Origin: Bedellia somnulentella | Lineage: Eukaryota > Arthropoda > Insecta > Lepidoptera > Bedelliidae | Direction of reading: 5' to 3' | Assembly (NCBI GenBank): GCA_963576735.1 | Contig: OY755174.1 | Coordinates: 11,346,001-11,410,000, forward strand | DNA length: 64,000 bases | Part shown: positions 1 through 10,200 of the stretch, one piece after another | Layout of the letters: each line of letters starts with the position of its first letter | Position numbering within the stretch: position 1 is the stretch's first letter | Position numbers and translations under genes: made by a program | Notes under the pieces: generated by a model | Databases searched by the model: none | What the model was told of the DNA's origin: nothing | What the model saw: only the letters and a program-made list of their open reading frames with translations

Positions 1-418
1 TACTGACATTACCACCCACCCTGGCTCTATATATTTCTTTCATCAATTTTCTTTCATCCATCCTTTCTATGTACTTTCTATGTAATTATTCAATCTCTAG
101 TGCATTCACTCTACTATCATGTACTATTTTGTGTATGGCACACCCAACATTCGCTGCCATATATAAGCGTACAGTTCCTTTCGAGTCCTTTCACACACCG
201 ACTGTAGATATTAGACTACTGAGAGAATTACCCTTTTTCACCCTTCTTCATCACATATACCACCCTAAAAATAGTAATCAAACTCCCCAGATATGCAAAC
301 TCTTGTCCCACTTTCTTATCATTTTCAACCTTAATCACGCATTTCACATCTCTATCAAATCCCATGGTATTAGTTTTCCACGGTCATTTCCTGCCTATCA
401 AATGTAGCCTATACATCA
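1..418 (-). mobile_element. RTE-type LINE fragment, decayed
   Basis: Read on the minus strand, this matches the better-preserved RTE copy at 62832-63811. The counterparts of its 'VKEFVYLGSLFTRDG', 'MYGSECWVWQ' and 'YRASVDGNVSRG' segments can be followed through several frameshifts and stops. It runs off the left edge of the window. The plus-strand open frame at 69-407 is only its reverse shadow. No function remains. Confidence 0.75.
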
Positions 419-1528
419 TCTCTTCTAAATATTATATTTGTATGTTTTTTCTTGTTTACTTTTGTTTTCTAGCTTTGAGAATTGAATAATATGATTCATA
501 AATAAAAGATGTTATTAAAGGAAAGAAAAATTTCGACACTGGCGGGGTTCGAAAATTTTTCTTTCCTTTAATAACATCTTTTATTTATGAGTAATAATCC
601 CCAGAAAATTATGAATAATATGATGTTTTTTTTTTCTCTATTAATGTCTCCCTTTCTTTCTTTCTCTTTCATTCTTGCATTTTTTCGAACGAAAGTCAAA
701 TTCCAACAAAACGTTATCAAATAAGTGGCATTTAATGTTGAATCCACCCATTTTCAGTCCATGATCACTTTTACGCAACTCTTTCAGACAGTCAAACCAA
801 GAAAAACCACGGAAGAGCTACACCTCCCTGTCAGACACCCCGAACTAGTCTGTGTTTTCCCCGTTTACTCTTATACATGCACTAGAATACTCAAAGAGTG
901 ATACCATTACACGTATAAGTTGATTCCCCGACCTCCTCCATAACAACATCATTACCACCATATTATACGCCTTCTTCAAATCTATAGAAAAGCATCGGTG
1001 CTGATTCAGCCGTTCAGAGGGCTGATTCCGCGGTAGTCTCTACCTTCCTGCTGTGATCCTTTTTCATTATCCAAGAGAAAATCACTGGTCTGTACCCATT
1101 TCCAGCATTTCTTGATAATTATGGGGTTTTTTACGAATTCTTTTCTAATGGTTACTCTTCATCTTATAATGTACCTACGTTTCAAATTTCAAGTGTGTAG
1201 ATTGAGAAATATGGGACATTCGTATAAACTCTAACTTGTATATGTATAAATTTTTGTTTTAAAATTCGAATCTGTAACTTGAAAGTTTCAAAGTTTCATA
1301 AATATGTGAATACCCCGTTCTTCTTCTTGTTTTTTAACTTATTTCTTTATAAACGAGCTAACAAGAATCCATTAAGGAGCTTTATCTAATCTAACGACTC
1401 GAGCCTCGATTGATCGACATAACGCCTTTCCAAACATATCTTGCAAATTCATGTTCAAGCATTAGTTTCTACATGTCATTGTACCGCATTGTGGAATATC
1501 TTTTAGAAAATAAACTTGTAAATATAAT
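419..1528. other. Non-coding AT-rich DNA
   Basis: Apart from the small foldback insertion at 496-611, no gene, RNA or recognisable repeat is visible here. Confidence 0.6.
483..624. mobile_element. Foldback insertion of the tRNA-like repeat, with TSD
   Basis: A 13-bp target-site duplication (TGAATAATATGAT at 483-495 and 612-624) brackets a 116-bp insertion. The insertion is a near-perfect hairpin: the left arm at 496-535 is the end of the tRNA-like unit seen at 50101 and 51253, the loop holds a stub of its T-arm (GACACTGGCGGGGTTCG), and the right arm at about 550-590 is the reverse complement with one extra A. The long TSD points to a retro-type insertion, and the inverted self-copy is unusual. 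Confidence 0.75.
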
Positions 1529-2102
1529 ATCCCACCAAAAACATTCTGTAAAAAACTAGCCATGTCTCGATAGAGCTGCTTGTTTATCTCTAAAAAGTAA
1601 TGAAATCTCTAAAATAAGTGGAGCCAAGTCTTAAGTTCCTTACTGCGATTTATTTATTATTATAGTTAATTTTACGTGACTGGGCAGTTGACTTGTAATT
1701 AGTAGATTATGATTAAAGTTTAAGGGAAACATAGAAATAATCACCACAGTTCTTACAACTAAAAATTAAGATAGATTAGAATCACAAACAATTGTTAAGT
1801 GGGCTCTACATAATCGGCAAAGAGGTTTAGAAGATTTGAATAAATCTGCAAATAACTTAGTAAATAAACATATACATACTAAACTTGTCAAGAATGTTCA
1901 ACGGCCAAGTCACTATAATAATAAATAAATCGTAGTAAGGAACTTAAGACTTGGATCCACTTATTTTAGAGATTTCATTACTTTTTAGAAATAAATTTTA
2001 AATATAACTTATAATTATAATATTATAATTTTAAATTTTAGAGATAAACAAGCAGCTCTATCGAGACTTGGCTAGTTTTTTACAGAATATTTTTGGTGGG
2101 AT
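1529..2102. repeat. Foldback element with ~135-bp inverted arms
   Basis: The left arm (1529-1665) reappears inverted at about 1912-2102. The ends read ATCCCACC and GGTGGGAT. The right arm carries about 50 extra AT-rich bases near 1990-2040. The internal ~245 bp has no coding capacity. This is probably a non-autonomous DNA transposon. No clear target duplication was seen, so the superfamily is open. Confidence 0.7.
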
Positions 2103-3287
2103 TTCACTTTTTTTGGCAGGACGTAGACTGATTGAATGGTTACATTTTTTATTATTGTATTATCTTGTGAAATCAAATAAAAATATACTCCACGACTTCT
2201 CAAATATTTAAAATACACGAAAAAAACTTTTAAATGTGTAAATAAATACGCTACTGGGATTTAAAATACAGCCAGCGCCATCTGGTGACGTGTACTGGTA
2301 CTAATGCTAAATAACGTGAGCGAAGACGCGGCTGAGTGCTAGTACATAAACAATAATAATTATTGGACTAAATATTTTTATTTATTGAGTAGAATACAGT
2401 TAATTAACTACTATTTCTCGTAATTACGCTTATTATAGTTTGGCAGTACTCTTATTATGTTTTATAATCAGCGTCACCAGGTAGTCCGGATCTTCCATAA
2501 ACCTTGTTCTGAGTTTTTTCTCTAGGTCTATGGGAAGTACTAGTTCTATTTTGATGATCAGTGAGTCAGTCAGTGTCGAAAATGCGAACTTTGCATTAGC
2601 TTAACTTCAGAATTAATTGATCTACCGACTTGAAGTTTTGGATTTTAAGTGTGTGATTACGAATTTCTAGGTGACGAAAATTTCAGCGTTTTAATCCTAT
2701 CCAGAGGTTCTCGAATGGGGCCCTGAAAATGCGGCGAAACGGTTGCAGAAAAGGATGGTACGGCAGTGTTTGCTTCGCGCTCGACTTGGCGGGGGCACTG
2801 GTGCCCCCAGATTATATACAGACGAAAACAAAAGTCGCTAAACAGAATAAGACCACAAAAGTAAATTATACATGAGAATGAAACAAAACTAAATGAACAA
2901 TTTAATCTGAAAACTAGTTCCAAGAAGAGGAGCGAAAATGATGGAAACGGTTTAAAATGGCCGCCGAGCGTCTTTTTATGAAATGCATTTAGTCAGATAT
3001 TGCTATTTCGTCACATTGAGATAGTGAGGGTCTTCATACGTCCCTGTCTAACTAAAGTTAAATAATACAAATGTCGAAATTTGAAGTTTCTATGGTATTA
3101 ACAATTATTTAAACAAAAAAATAATAATACTAAAGTCCTGTTTGGGGAAATACAGGTTTTCTAATATAGGCAGTGTCATTTCAGAGGCCTTAATGAGGCA
3201 TTATGACTATAAGTTCAATGCTAATTACCAAATGTGTTAGTAAGTTGACTTTTTTGCAGCAGCGAATAAACGTTTTCTTTCTTCCTT
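2103..3287. other. Intergenic, nothing recognised
   Basis: AT-rich sequence without a credible exon. The open frame at 2657-2923 has no recognisable protein similarity and no splice context. Confidence 0.5.
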
Positions 3288-3592
3288 CCTTGATAGTCCA
3301 TTGGGTAGAACACACGCCCGCCAATACAGACAGGCGTGAGTTCAAATCCCGGGTCCCGGTTGTTAAGGGTGAGGAAACATCGTGAGGGAACCAACATGGC
3401 TAAGTTGTACTTAGTCATATGAGGTGTATTCGTAAAAAACAGCGATAGGCCTGCCGTGGGCCTGCCCCAAATCATGTGAGTACACAGTCCAAGCAAGAAG
3501 TGGGTACTCTGAACACCATAATATGATGATGTCACGTGATGTTCAAAAGCATTCCTAACCTCTGCCTAACCCTTCGGGGATATACGGCGCGT
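3288..3592 (+). mobile_element. tRNA-headed SINE (family A), copy 1
   Basis: The head carries an A-box-like TAGTCCATTGGGTAGAAC and a B-box-like GAGTTCAAATCCCGG. The family body follows: GAGGAAAC near 3370, a TTGTACTTAGTCAT segment, 'GATAGGCCTGCC', the 'GGGTACTCTGAACACC' block and a 3' end at CCCTTCGGGGATATACGGCG. The same blocks recur in order at 4092, 15607, 19264, 28090 and 55040, so this is a dispersed RNA polymerase III-derived family. Confidence 0.8.
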
Positions 3593-3668
3593 TTCAGTCT
3601 TGAGACCAATAACCATTTCCAACAAATGCAAAATTTTGCAAATGAGTATCTTTGATGTTTAGCTTTTT

Positions 3669-3832
3669 AGCGTCGGCCTAGAATAGCACTTCTCCATTAC
3701 TTCCCGCGGGTGGCGGACGAGGCGACTAAGGGCAGGTATGGAGATTATAAACAAGTTGTTTGGGGAGGTTGTTGGAAACCCATCACTAAAGACTCCTAAT
3801 TTTTACTATCTTCCATAAGTGGCTAATGAATA
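3669..3832 (+). mobile_element. SINE-B, divergent copy
   Basis: Starts with GCGTCGGCCTAGAATAGCAC, like the intact copies at 57038 and 57376, and keeps 'GAGGCGACTAAGG' and 'AACCCATCACTAAAGA'. It is degraded toward the 3' end. Confidence 0.6.
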
Positions 3833-3898
3833 GTTGATTCTGAGCCTCTAGCTGTCGCGTTTTGGTATATATAGCCGTTGGCGTATGCCAATTATGGC

Positions 3899-3974
3899 AT
3901 TTAAAAAGTTTGCGGAGATATTATCGAACTTTACGTATGTAAAGTTCGATAATATCTCCGCAAACTTTTTAAAT
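3899..3974. repeat. Perfect 36-bp hairpin
   Basis: Bases 3899-3934 are an exact reverse complement of 3939-3974, with a 4-nt GTAT loop. There are no mismatches. No coding capacity and no obvious target duplication. Confidence 0.9.
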
Positions 3975-4091
3975 GGTTAGCATGCCAACTGAATTACTCA
4001 AATAACGTAAGAATTAAATTCCATTTCGTATGGATGACGACAGATCAATGAGCTAATTTGGATCAACTGTGTTCGTTGGTTACTTGAATAA

Positions 4092-4440
4092 ACCAGAGTA
4101 GCTCAGTTGATAGCACTCGCATATGGTGCAAACAGATGCTGGGGAAAATCCCGTGTCTGGCTTACACCGGTTTGTTTTTTCTAAAGTCACATGTGTGGTT
4201 AATTTATCATGGTTGTTAACGGTGAGAAAAAACATCGCGAGGAAACTCACATAGGTAAGTTGTAACAGTGTATCCGTACAAAACGGCGGTAGGCCTGCCC
4301 CTAAAGTGTGAGTTGAGTACACTGTCCAAGCAAAACGTGGGTACTCTGAACATCAGGTGACAAATGATCACGCACGTGAGCACGTGATCTTCATGAGTAC
4401 ATTAGTACTTCTGCCACCCTTTCGGTGTTATGCGGTGTAA
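4092..4440 (+). mobile_element. tRNA-headed SINE (family A), copy 2
   Basis: Head AGTAGCTCAGTTGATAGCAC, then a body with TTAATTTATCATGGTTGTTAA, 'GTAGGCCTGCCCC', 'GTGGGTACTCTGAACATC' and the 3' end CCCTTTCGGTGTTATGCGG. Same order as the other family A copies. Confidence 0.8.
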
Positions 4441-4519
4441 ATAATTGATTTTTTGAGACTCGTTTGTCTTTGTTTAAACGAGGCATAAAATATGTTTGCT
4501 CTACTGTAAGTAGGCCTTA

Positions 4520-4692
4520 AGAGCTTATTCCATTACACTTTGTCGTTGCTGAATTCAGACGTCCTTCGAAGTTACTGCCGCAGACGCTTGTTATTCCACT
4601 ACACAAATTTCAGTTTTAACGTTATTCCACTAGTCTGAATTCAGATTCTGTGGCTTTCAGACGTCTTCATTCAGACAAATGGAATAAGCTCT
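4520..4692. mobile_element. MITE, 173 bp, TTA target duplication
   Basis: The terminal inverted repeats are exact for 15 bp (AGAGCTTATTCCATT at the left, its complement at the right end). TTA flanks both sides (4517-4519, 4693-4695). A three-base TWA duplication is the signature of PIF/Harbinger-type transposition, so it is probably mobilised by that class. Confidence 0.75.
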
Positions 4693-4753
4693 TTACCCCT
4701 TATCTTACTACAAAACTTTGAAATTCTTGAGATTCAATCGAAGTTTAGTTTTC

Positions 4754-5245
4754 GATAAGAATTCGGTATGCAAAGTTTTTTTTTGGTATTTATTAAATAT
4801 TTTTATTCGATAGCAAACACGAAAATAAAAAACTGATTTGAATATTTTTCATTTAAAATGAGTAATTGCAAAGTTATGATTTTTTAAAGATTGCTCAACT
4901 TTTGTACTTAATGACGTCATCGATCGAAAATATCACGTAGCGACATGCAAATAAAGCGAAATATTTAGTAAAAATGTTGCTAATTGCAAAATATTTCACG
5001 AATTTGTGATCCCAAATGAAATTATTACGATATTATACTAAACAAACCTATGATTTTCCATATTTTATTAATAAACTGCAAGAACAAATGTCTCTGACAT
5101 AACGCTGAAGGTCGAATACTGCTACAGTTTTTTGTTAGCTTTGTTTGATTTAATTTCAAGAAAATATGTTTTAAAAACATAATATCTCGAAATGGTTTCG
5201 AAATCAGCACCACTTTTGTAAAACTTTGCATACCGAATTATCAAG
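4754..5245. mobile_element. TIR element, ~490 bp, non-coding
   Basis: TTCGGTATGCAAAGTTTT near the left end is repeated in inverted form near 5220-5240. The interior is AT-rich and has no transposase. The superfamily is undetermined because the exact ends and target duplication are unclear. Confidence 0.55.
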
Positions 5246-5914
5246 TTCCACATCAGAGTGAAAACAATGCATATTAGTGTCTGTTTTACTCCTTCGCATT
5301 ACTTATCTACGGTGTAAAATAAACGTTTCGATAAAAATCGCAATCTACCTACAAAATTAAATTTCGATTTGCTCCCATCTCAAGAGGCGTGTGTGAGCGA
5401 GTGTCTAACTTCACACGTAACATACTCACTCTCACGCACCATTCCTGATTAAAAAGAAAACAACACAAAATTTCAAAGTGGTTTTTTTTTATGTTTTTTC
5501 ACCGATTACTTCGCCATTTTTGAACCGATTTTGATTATTATTTTTTTATTCGAAAGAAGATACTCCCGGATTGGTACAATGATGAGGACATCAGGGTCTG
5601 ATGATGGGATCCTGGAGAAATCGAGGGGAACCCTCAAATTTTATAGGCAAACGTACCGTGTTTTACATATTTTCTGAACTTATATTGGCGTTTGCTTCTG
5701 AAAATCATATTGTTATGCTGCTGAGCTGATGATGGAAGGTGCGGGTTCTCAATCACTAGGAGTTAGGAAACAGTTCTTTCAACATTCTATATCGATTTAT
5801 ACTCCTTTTCGTAGCTTTTATGAAGAGAAGTATTAGAAGAATTATATTATTTTGTGTAATTAACATTTATGTTATTATTTATTATTTCAATTAAATAAGT
5901 TAGTTTAAAAGTAA
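5246..5914. other. Intergenic, probably repeat-derived
   Basis: No gene is visible. The stretch from about 5480 to 5780 has the look of a dispersed lepidopteran repeat (a 'CACCGATTACTTCGCC' then 'GATGATGGGATCCTGG' arrangement), but no second copy lies in this window, so this is only an impression. Confidence 0.3.
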
Positions 5915-6090
5915 GCTGGTTTTGTGTATCTACCCAGATAACTAGTTTACCGATCTCATACTTCGAAGAGATCGCTTTTAGCGATAAGACCGCCGATTGT
6001 ACCTCACTGTAAACTGTATGATAATTTCTTTTGTAAATTTGTGTTTGATGTACAATAAAGAGTTATTCTATTGTATTCTATTATATTTTC
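5915..6090 (+). mobile_element. LINE 3' end (Jockey/CR1-like tail)
   Basis: The segment GATCGCTTTTAGCGATAAGA, then ACCGCC, a T-rich stretch and TGTACAATAAAG before a (TTCTA)n run, is the usual 3' end of insect Jockey/CR1-type LINEs. No coding part remains. A second AAATAAATAAATAAA tail at 6186-6202 suggests another truncated LINE directly before the gypsy element. Confidence 0.55.
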
Positions 6091-6204
6091 CTTTTATATA
6101 AACTACTGGTGAAGACTTTTAACTGGCATCGATGCTATTATATGCACTGCTACTTATATTGTTATTATTTAGCTGTAAGTCTTCCAAATAAATAAATAAA
6201 ATTA

Positions 6205-7278
6205 TTGCGGTCACTTTTAACTGGCTGCGTGTTGTCAGTGTATTCTCCTATTCATAAACGTATTGAAGCACAACAAAGCATACAGGATGTTGTGAAAAAC
6301 ATACATTCGGAGGTACAGGGTGTTGTGAAACAAGAAGTTCGTGAGTTGCGCGAGGAACAGCAAACTAAGTTCTCACAAGTTCTCACTGCGGTCAATGAAG
6401 TCAGTGGTCGGGTGGTTACTGTGGAAAAAGACGTAGAGCAGATGAAGGAGCAGGTAACCACTATTGAGAAAGATATCGATGACATGAAGACCGACTTCCG
6501 CGGAATGGAGAAAAGGGTTCTGCAGCTTGAATCACGACCGGTCAAGGTTGTCTCCGGTGAGAATGTAGTAGCTGTCCATGGTCCTCGTGTGAAGGTTCCT
6601 CCCTACGACGGAACAACATCCTGGTCGGCGTATAGACATCAGTTCCAGACTGTTGCGGCTGCCAATGGTTGGACTGATGAACAGTGTTTGACTGCACTGA
6701 CGGTGGCGCTCCGAGGTCAAGCACTGTCAGTAATAGAGGCGCTGCCGACTCCGAGTGGTGGTTTCAAGGACCTGCTAGATGCGTTGGAGTCTCGCTGTGG
6801 AGAGCGACACCTGGAGCACGTGTTCCGCGCTCAGCTGCGTGATAGGGTCCAGCGTTCCGGAGAGGGACTTCAGCAGTGGGCCCTTGAAATCGAGAAGCTC
6901 GTCCGCAAGGCCTATCCCAGTGTAGATCCGAAGACGGTGGAAATGAACCTGGTGCAAGCATTCGTCGACGGCATCAGAGATATCGAAGTGAGAACAGCGG
7001 TGAGACTTCAACACCACACGTCTCTCAAGGATGCCTTGGCGAACGCTCTAGAAGTTGAAGCTTGCCGCCAGGATACGCGCCAAACTCATCGACTTCGTGA
7101 GATTGCGGAAGCAAATGAGGACGTCAAGGTCATTAAAGCACCCGTCGGAAGGAGTACTGGACCGATTTGTTATGGCTGCGGGAAAAGGGGCCATTTGAGA
7201 TTAAGTTGCCCGCTGAGGAAGGAAGAAAAGAGGCAGGCAGAGGCTCCTGCCGCAAACGTCCAGGGAAACGAGCATTAG
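6205..7278 (+). CDS. gag: Gypsy Gag polyprotein, N-terminally truncated
   Basis: Open for 357 codons, but the frame opens at a TTG and has no plausible ATG at its start, so the true N-terminus is lost and the first ~15 residues may be flanking sequence. Residues ~20-110 are a heptad-rich coiled coil (VEKDVEQMKEQVTTIEKDID). A capsid-like region follows (YDGTTSWSAYRHQFQTVA…). A CCHC zinc knuckle binds RNA at C322, C325, H330 and C335 (CYGCGKRGHLRLSC). It overlaps pol by 112 nt. The element is a retrotransposon, not a host gene. Confidence 0.88.
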   Translation: MRSLLTGCVLSVYSPIHKRIEAQQSIQDVVKNIHSEVQGVVKQEVRELREEQQTKFSQVLTAVNEVSGRVVTVEKDVEQMKEQVTTIEKDIDDMKTDFRGMEKRVLQLESRPVKVVSGENVVAVHGPRVKVPPYDGTTSWSAYRHQFQTVAAANGWTDEQCLTALTVALRGQALSVIEALPTPSGGFKDLLDALESRCGERHLEHVFRAQLRDRVQRSGEGLQQWALEIEKLVRKAYPSVDPKTVEMNLVQAFVDGIRDIEVRTAVRLQHHTSLKDALANALEVEACRQDTRQTHRLREIAEANEDVKVIKAPVGRSTGPICYGCGKRGHLRLSCPLRKEEKRQAEAPAANVQGNEH

Positions 7279-10200
7279 CCAGGACCGGGGGGCAGGTGCT
7301 GGCTAGAGAGGAGAAAGCCCCGACAATGACCATCTCACAAGCCTGTAACGGGAACAGTTTGGTGATATTGGGCTGTGTCAATGATCAAGACTGTAAGATG
7401 ACCCTTGATACTGGAGCGTCTAGAACGGTGATCAATCCGGCACTGGTGAAAGCAGCGAATATCAAGTATAGCAGAGATACTAAGTGTCGGCTACTCTCCG
7501 CCTCTGGCCAGCGAATACCTGTCCTTGGTGAACTCTCAGTCAGGATGATGGTTGGCGAGACGTCGTATACTCATCAAGTCATTGTGGCTGAGATAATGGA
7601 TGAATGCATACTAGGACTGGACTTCATGAAGAAATATAACTGCCGGATTGACATAACGAGAGGAATTTTCAAGTGTGGCCAGGAAGAAATCTTTATACTG
7701 GGTGGTCCCGTCGGTGAAGTGAAATGCTTGAAAACCATCAATATTCCTGCGCGTTCTCAGAAGTTGGTTCCGGTGATGTTACCTGTAGACAGCGAGAAGA
7801 AGAGGCATCGTTGTGTGTTGATTGAAGAGACAGGGAAGAACGGGCCAAGGAAATTTCTGACAGCAAGAACTTTGGTTACAAGCAACAAGACGGCAATAGT
7901 GAAGGTAGTCAACCTTGACCAAGAAGATGTACAGCTTAAGCGGGGTGAAGTAGTTGGTCAGTGTGAAGAAGTAGTCTGGATGAGGAGCTGTCATTCTCCA
8001 AATGGGAAAGTCAAAGTGAAAGTCGATAATTCAACTGTAACTGACTTGTTAAGTGAGATCCAGGATGACTTATCTTACTTGGAGAGGATCAAGATTAAAC
8101 AGTTGCTGGTGAAATATGCTGACATCTTCTCAAATGCAGAAGAGGACTTAGGCAGAACATCTTTAGTGCAACACAGAATTGATACAGGAGACGAAAGACC
8201 TATTAGACAGAGAGCAAGGAGAATCCCAATAGCTAAGGAGAAAGAAGTTGAAGAATTGCTCGAAGACATGAAAAAGAAGAAGGTCATTAGTCCGTCCTCC
8301 AGTCCGTGGTGTTCTCCAGTGGTTCTTGTTAAGAAGAAAAATGGAAGCACACGGTTTTGTGTTGACTACAGCCAACTGAACAACGTGACAAAGAAGGACA
8401 GCTATCCTTTGCCAAGAATAGATGACACTCTGGATACTTTGAGTGGCATGAAGTGGTTTTCAACCCTGGACTGCAAGTCAGGCTACTGGCAGGTGGAAAT
8501 ACATCCGACTGATAAAGAGAAGACTGCGTTTTCAACTGGAAAGGGTTTGTGGCAGTTTAACGTCATGCCTTTCGGTCTCTGCAACGCGCCAGCTACTTTT
8601 GAAAGGCTTATGGAGTGTGCGTTGGCGGGATTGGTTGGCGAGGCTTGCCTGGTGTATCTCGACGACGTGGTCATAATAGGCAAAAGCTTCCAAGACCATC
8701 TCAAGAACCTGGAACAAGTCTTTCAGAAAATTCGTGGAGCAAACCTGAAACTGAATCCGAAGAAGTGCCGGCTGTTTAGAACTTCAGTGAACTATTTAGG
8801 ACACGTAATCAGCCGAGAAGGAATTCAGACGGATCCGGAAAAGGTGGAAGCTGTGCAGAAATGGCCGACGCCAAAGGACAAAACAGACGTGCGAGCTTTT
8901 CTCGGCCTTTGCTCGTACTATCGACGTTTTGTAAAAGGGTTTTCTGAGATCGCCAAACCATTGCATCGGTTGACTGAAGATAAGAAAACCTTCTCTTGGG
9001 ATGATGAATGCGAGTTATCTTTCAATGAGCTGAAGAAGAGGCTTTGCGAGACACCTATCCTTGGATATCCACAGCCAGAGGGACAGTACATCGTTGACAG
9101 CGATGCTAGTAATATGGCTATTGGTGGAGTGTTATCGCAGATCCAAGGTGACAAGGAAGTTGTGATCGGATATTTCAGCAAGTCTCTATCTAAAGCGGAA
9201 AGAAACTACTGCGTCACGAGAAAGGAACTTCTAGCTGTAGTGAAGACCTTACAGCATTTTTACAAGTATTTGATTGGGAGACCGTTCAAGCTTCGAACTG
9301 ATCATGCTGCACTGAAATGGCTTCTCCAGTTCAAAAACCCGGAAGGACAGGTAGCTCGATGGATCGAACAGCTACAAGAGTATGACTTTTCTATCGAGCA
9401 CCGTAGTGGTAAATCTCATGGCAATGCAGACGCGCTTTCACGTAGACCGTGTCCGGAAGACTGTAAACATTGCCAGAAGCAAGAGTCGAAGGAGGAGGTC
9501 GTGAAAGTGACTCGAATTTGTCCATTGGATGGATGGGAAACAGAAGCTATGCAGAAGGCCCAAGAAGAAGATGAGAACCTCAGACCCATCATGAAATGGA
9601 AGAAGGAAAAACACGATCAACCGGCTTGGAGTGAAGTAGCGTCCACAGGAGTGAGTACGAAAGCTTACTGGGCGCAATGGAACAGCCTGGTTCTGATCAA
9701 TGGTCTACTGTACCGGAGGTGGGAGAAACCCAACGGTAAGGAAGAGCACCTACAATTGGTCGTGCCCAGAGCCAAGGTTAAAGATGTACTGCGGGAAACA
9801 CATGACGGTGTTTCGGGCGGGTATCTTGGGGTAAATCGTACGTTGCAGAAGGTTCGTGCGAAGTTTTACTGGCTTCATTGTAGGGACGACGTACAGGACT
9901 GGTGCCGGAAATGTACAACGTGTGCCGCGGTGAAAGGTCCGCAGACCCGGAGTAGAGGGGGATTACGGTTGTACAATGTGGGAGCTCCCTGGGAGAGGAT
10001 TGCCGTTGATGTGGCTGGACCGTTTCCACAATCAGAGTCCGGAAATAAATATTTCATGGTGGTGATGGATTACTTCACTAAGTGGCCTGAAGTGTTTGCC
10101 ATACCCAATCATGAAGCAATAACTGTGGCTACAAAACTGGTTGAGGAAGTGATCTGTCGATTTGGCGTGCCCCTGGAGATACACTCTGACCAGGGAAGAA

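Noticed and set aside
69..407. 112-codon plus-strand open frame
   Set aside because: It is antisense to a decayed RTE LINE.
5595..5640. CTGATGA … GAAA arrangement resembling a hammerhead ribozyme core
   Set aside because: The bases between the two motifs do not form a proper stem II, and no stem I/III pairing with a cleavage triplet was found. Probably chance within a dispersed repeat.
7263..7278. Stop-codon readthrough as the route from gag to pol
   Set aside because: pol is in the -1 frame, not the same frame, and a canonical slippery heptamer is present.
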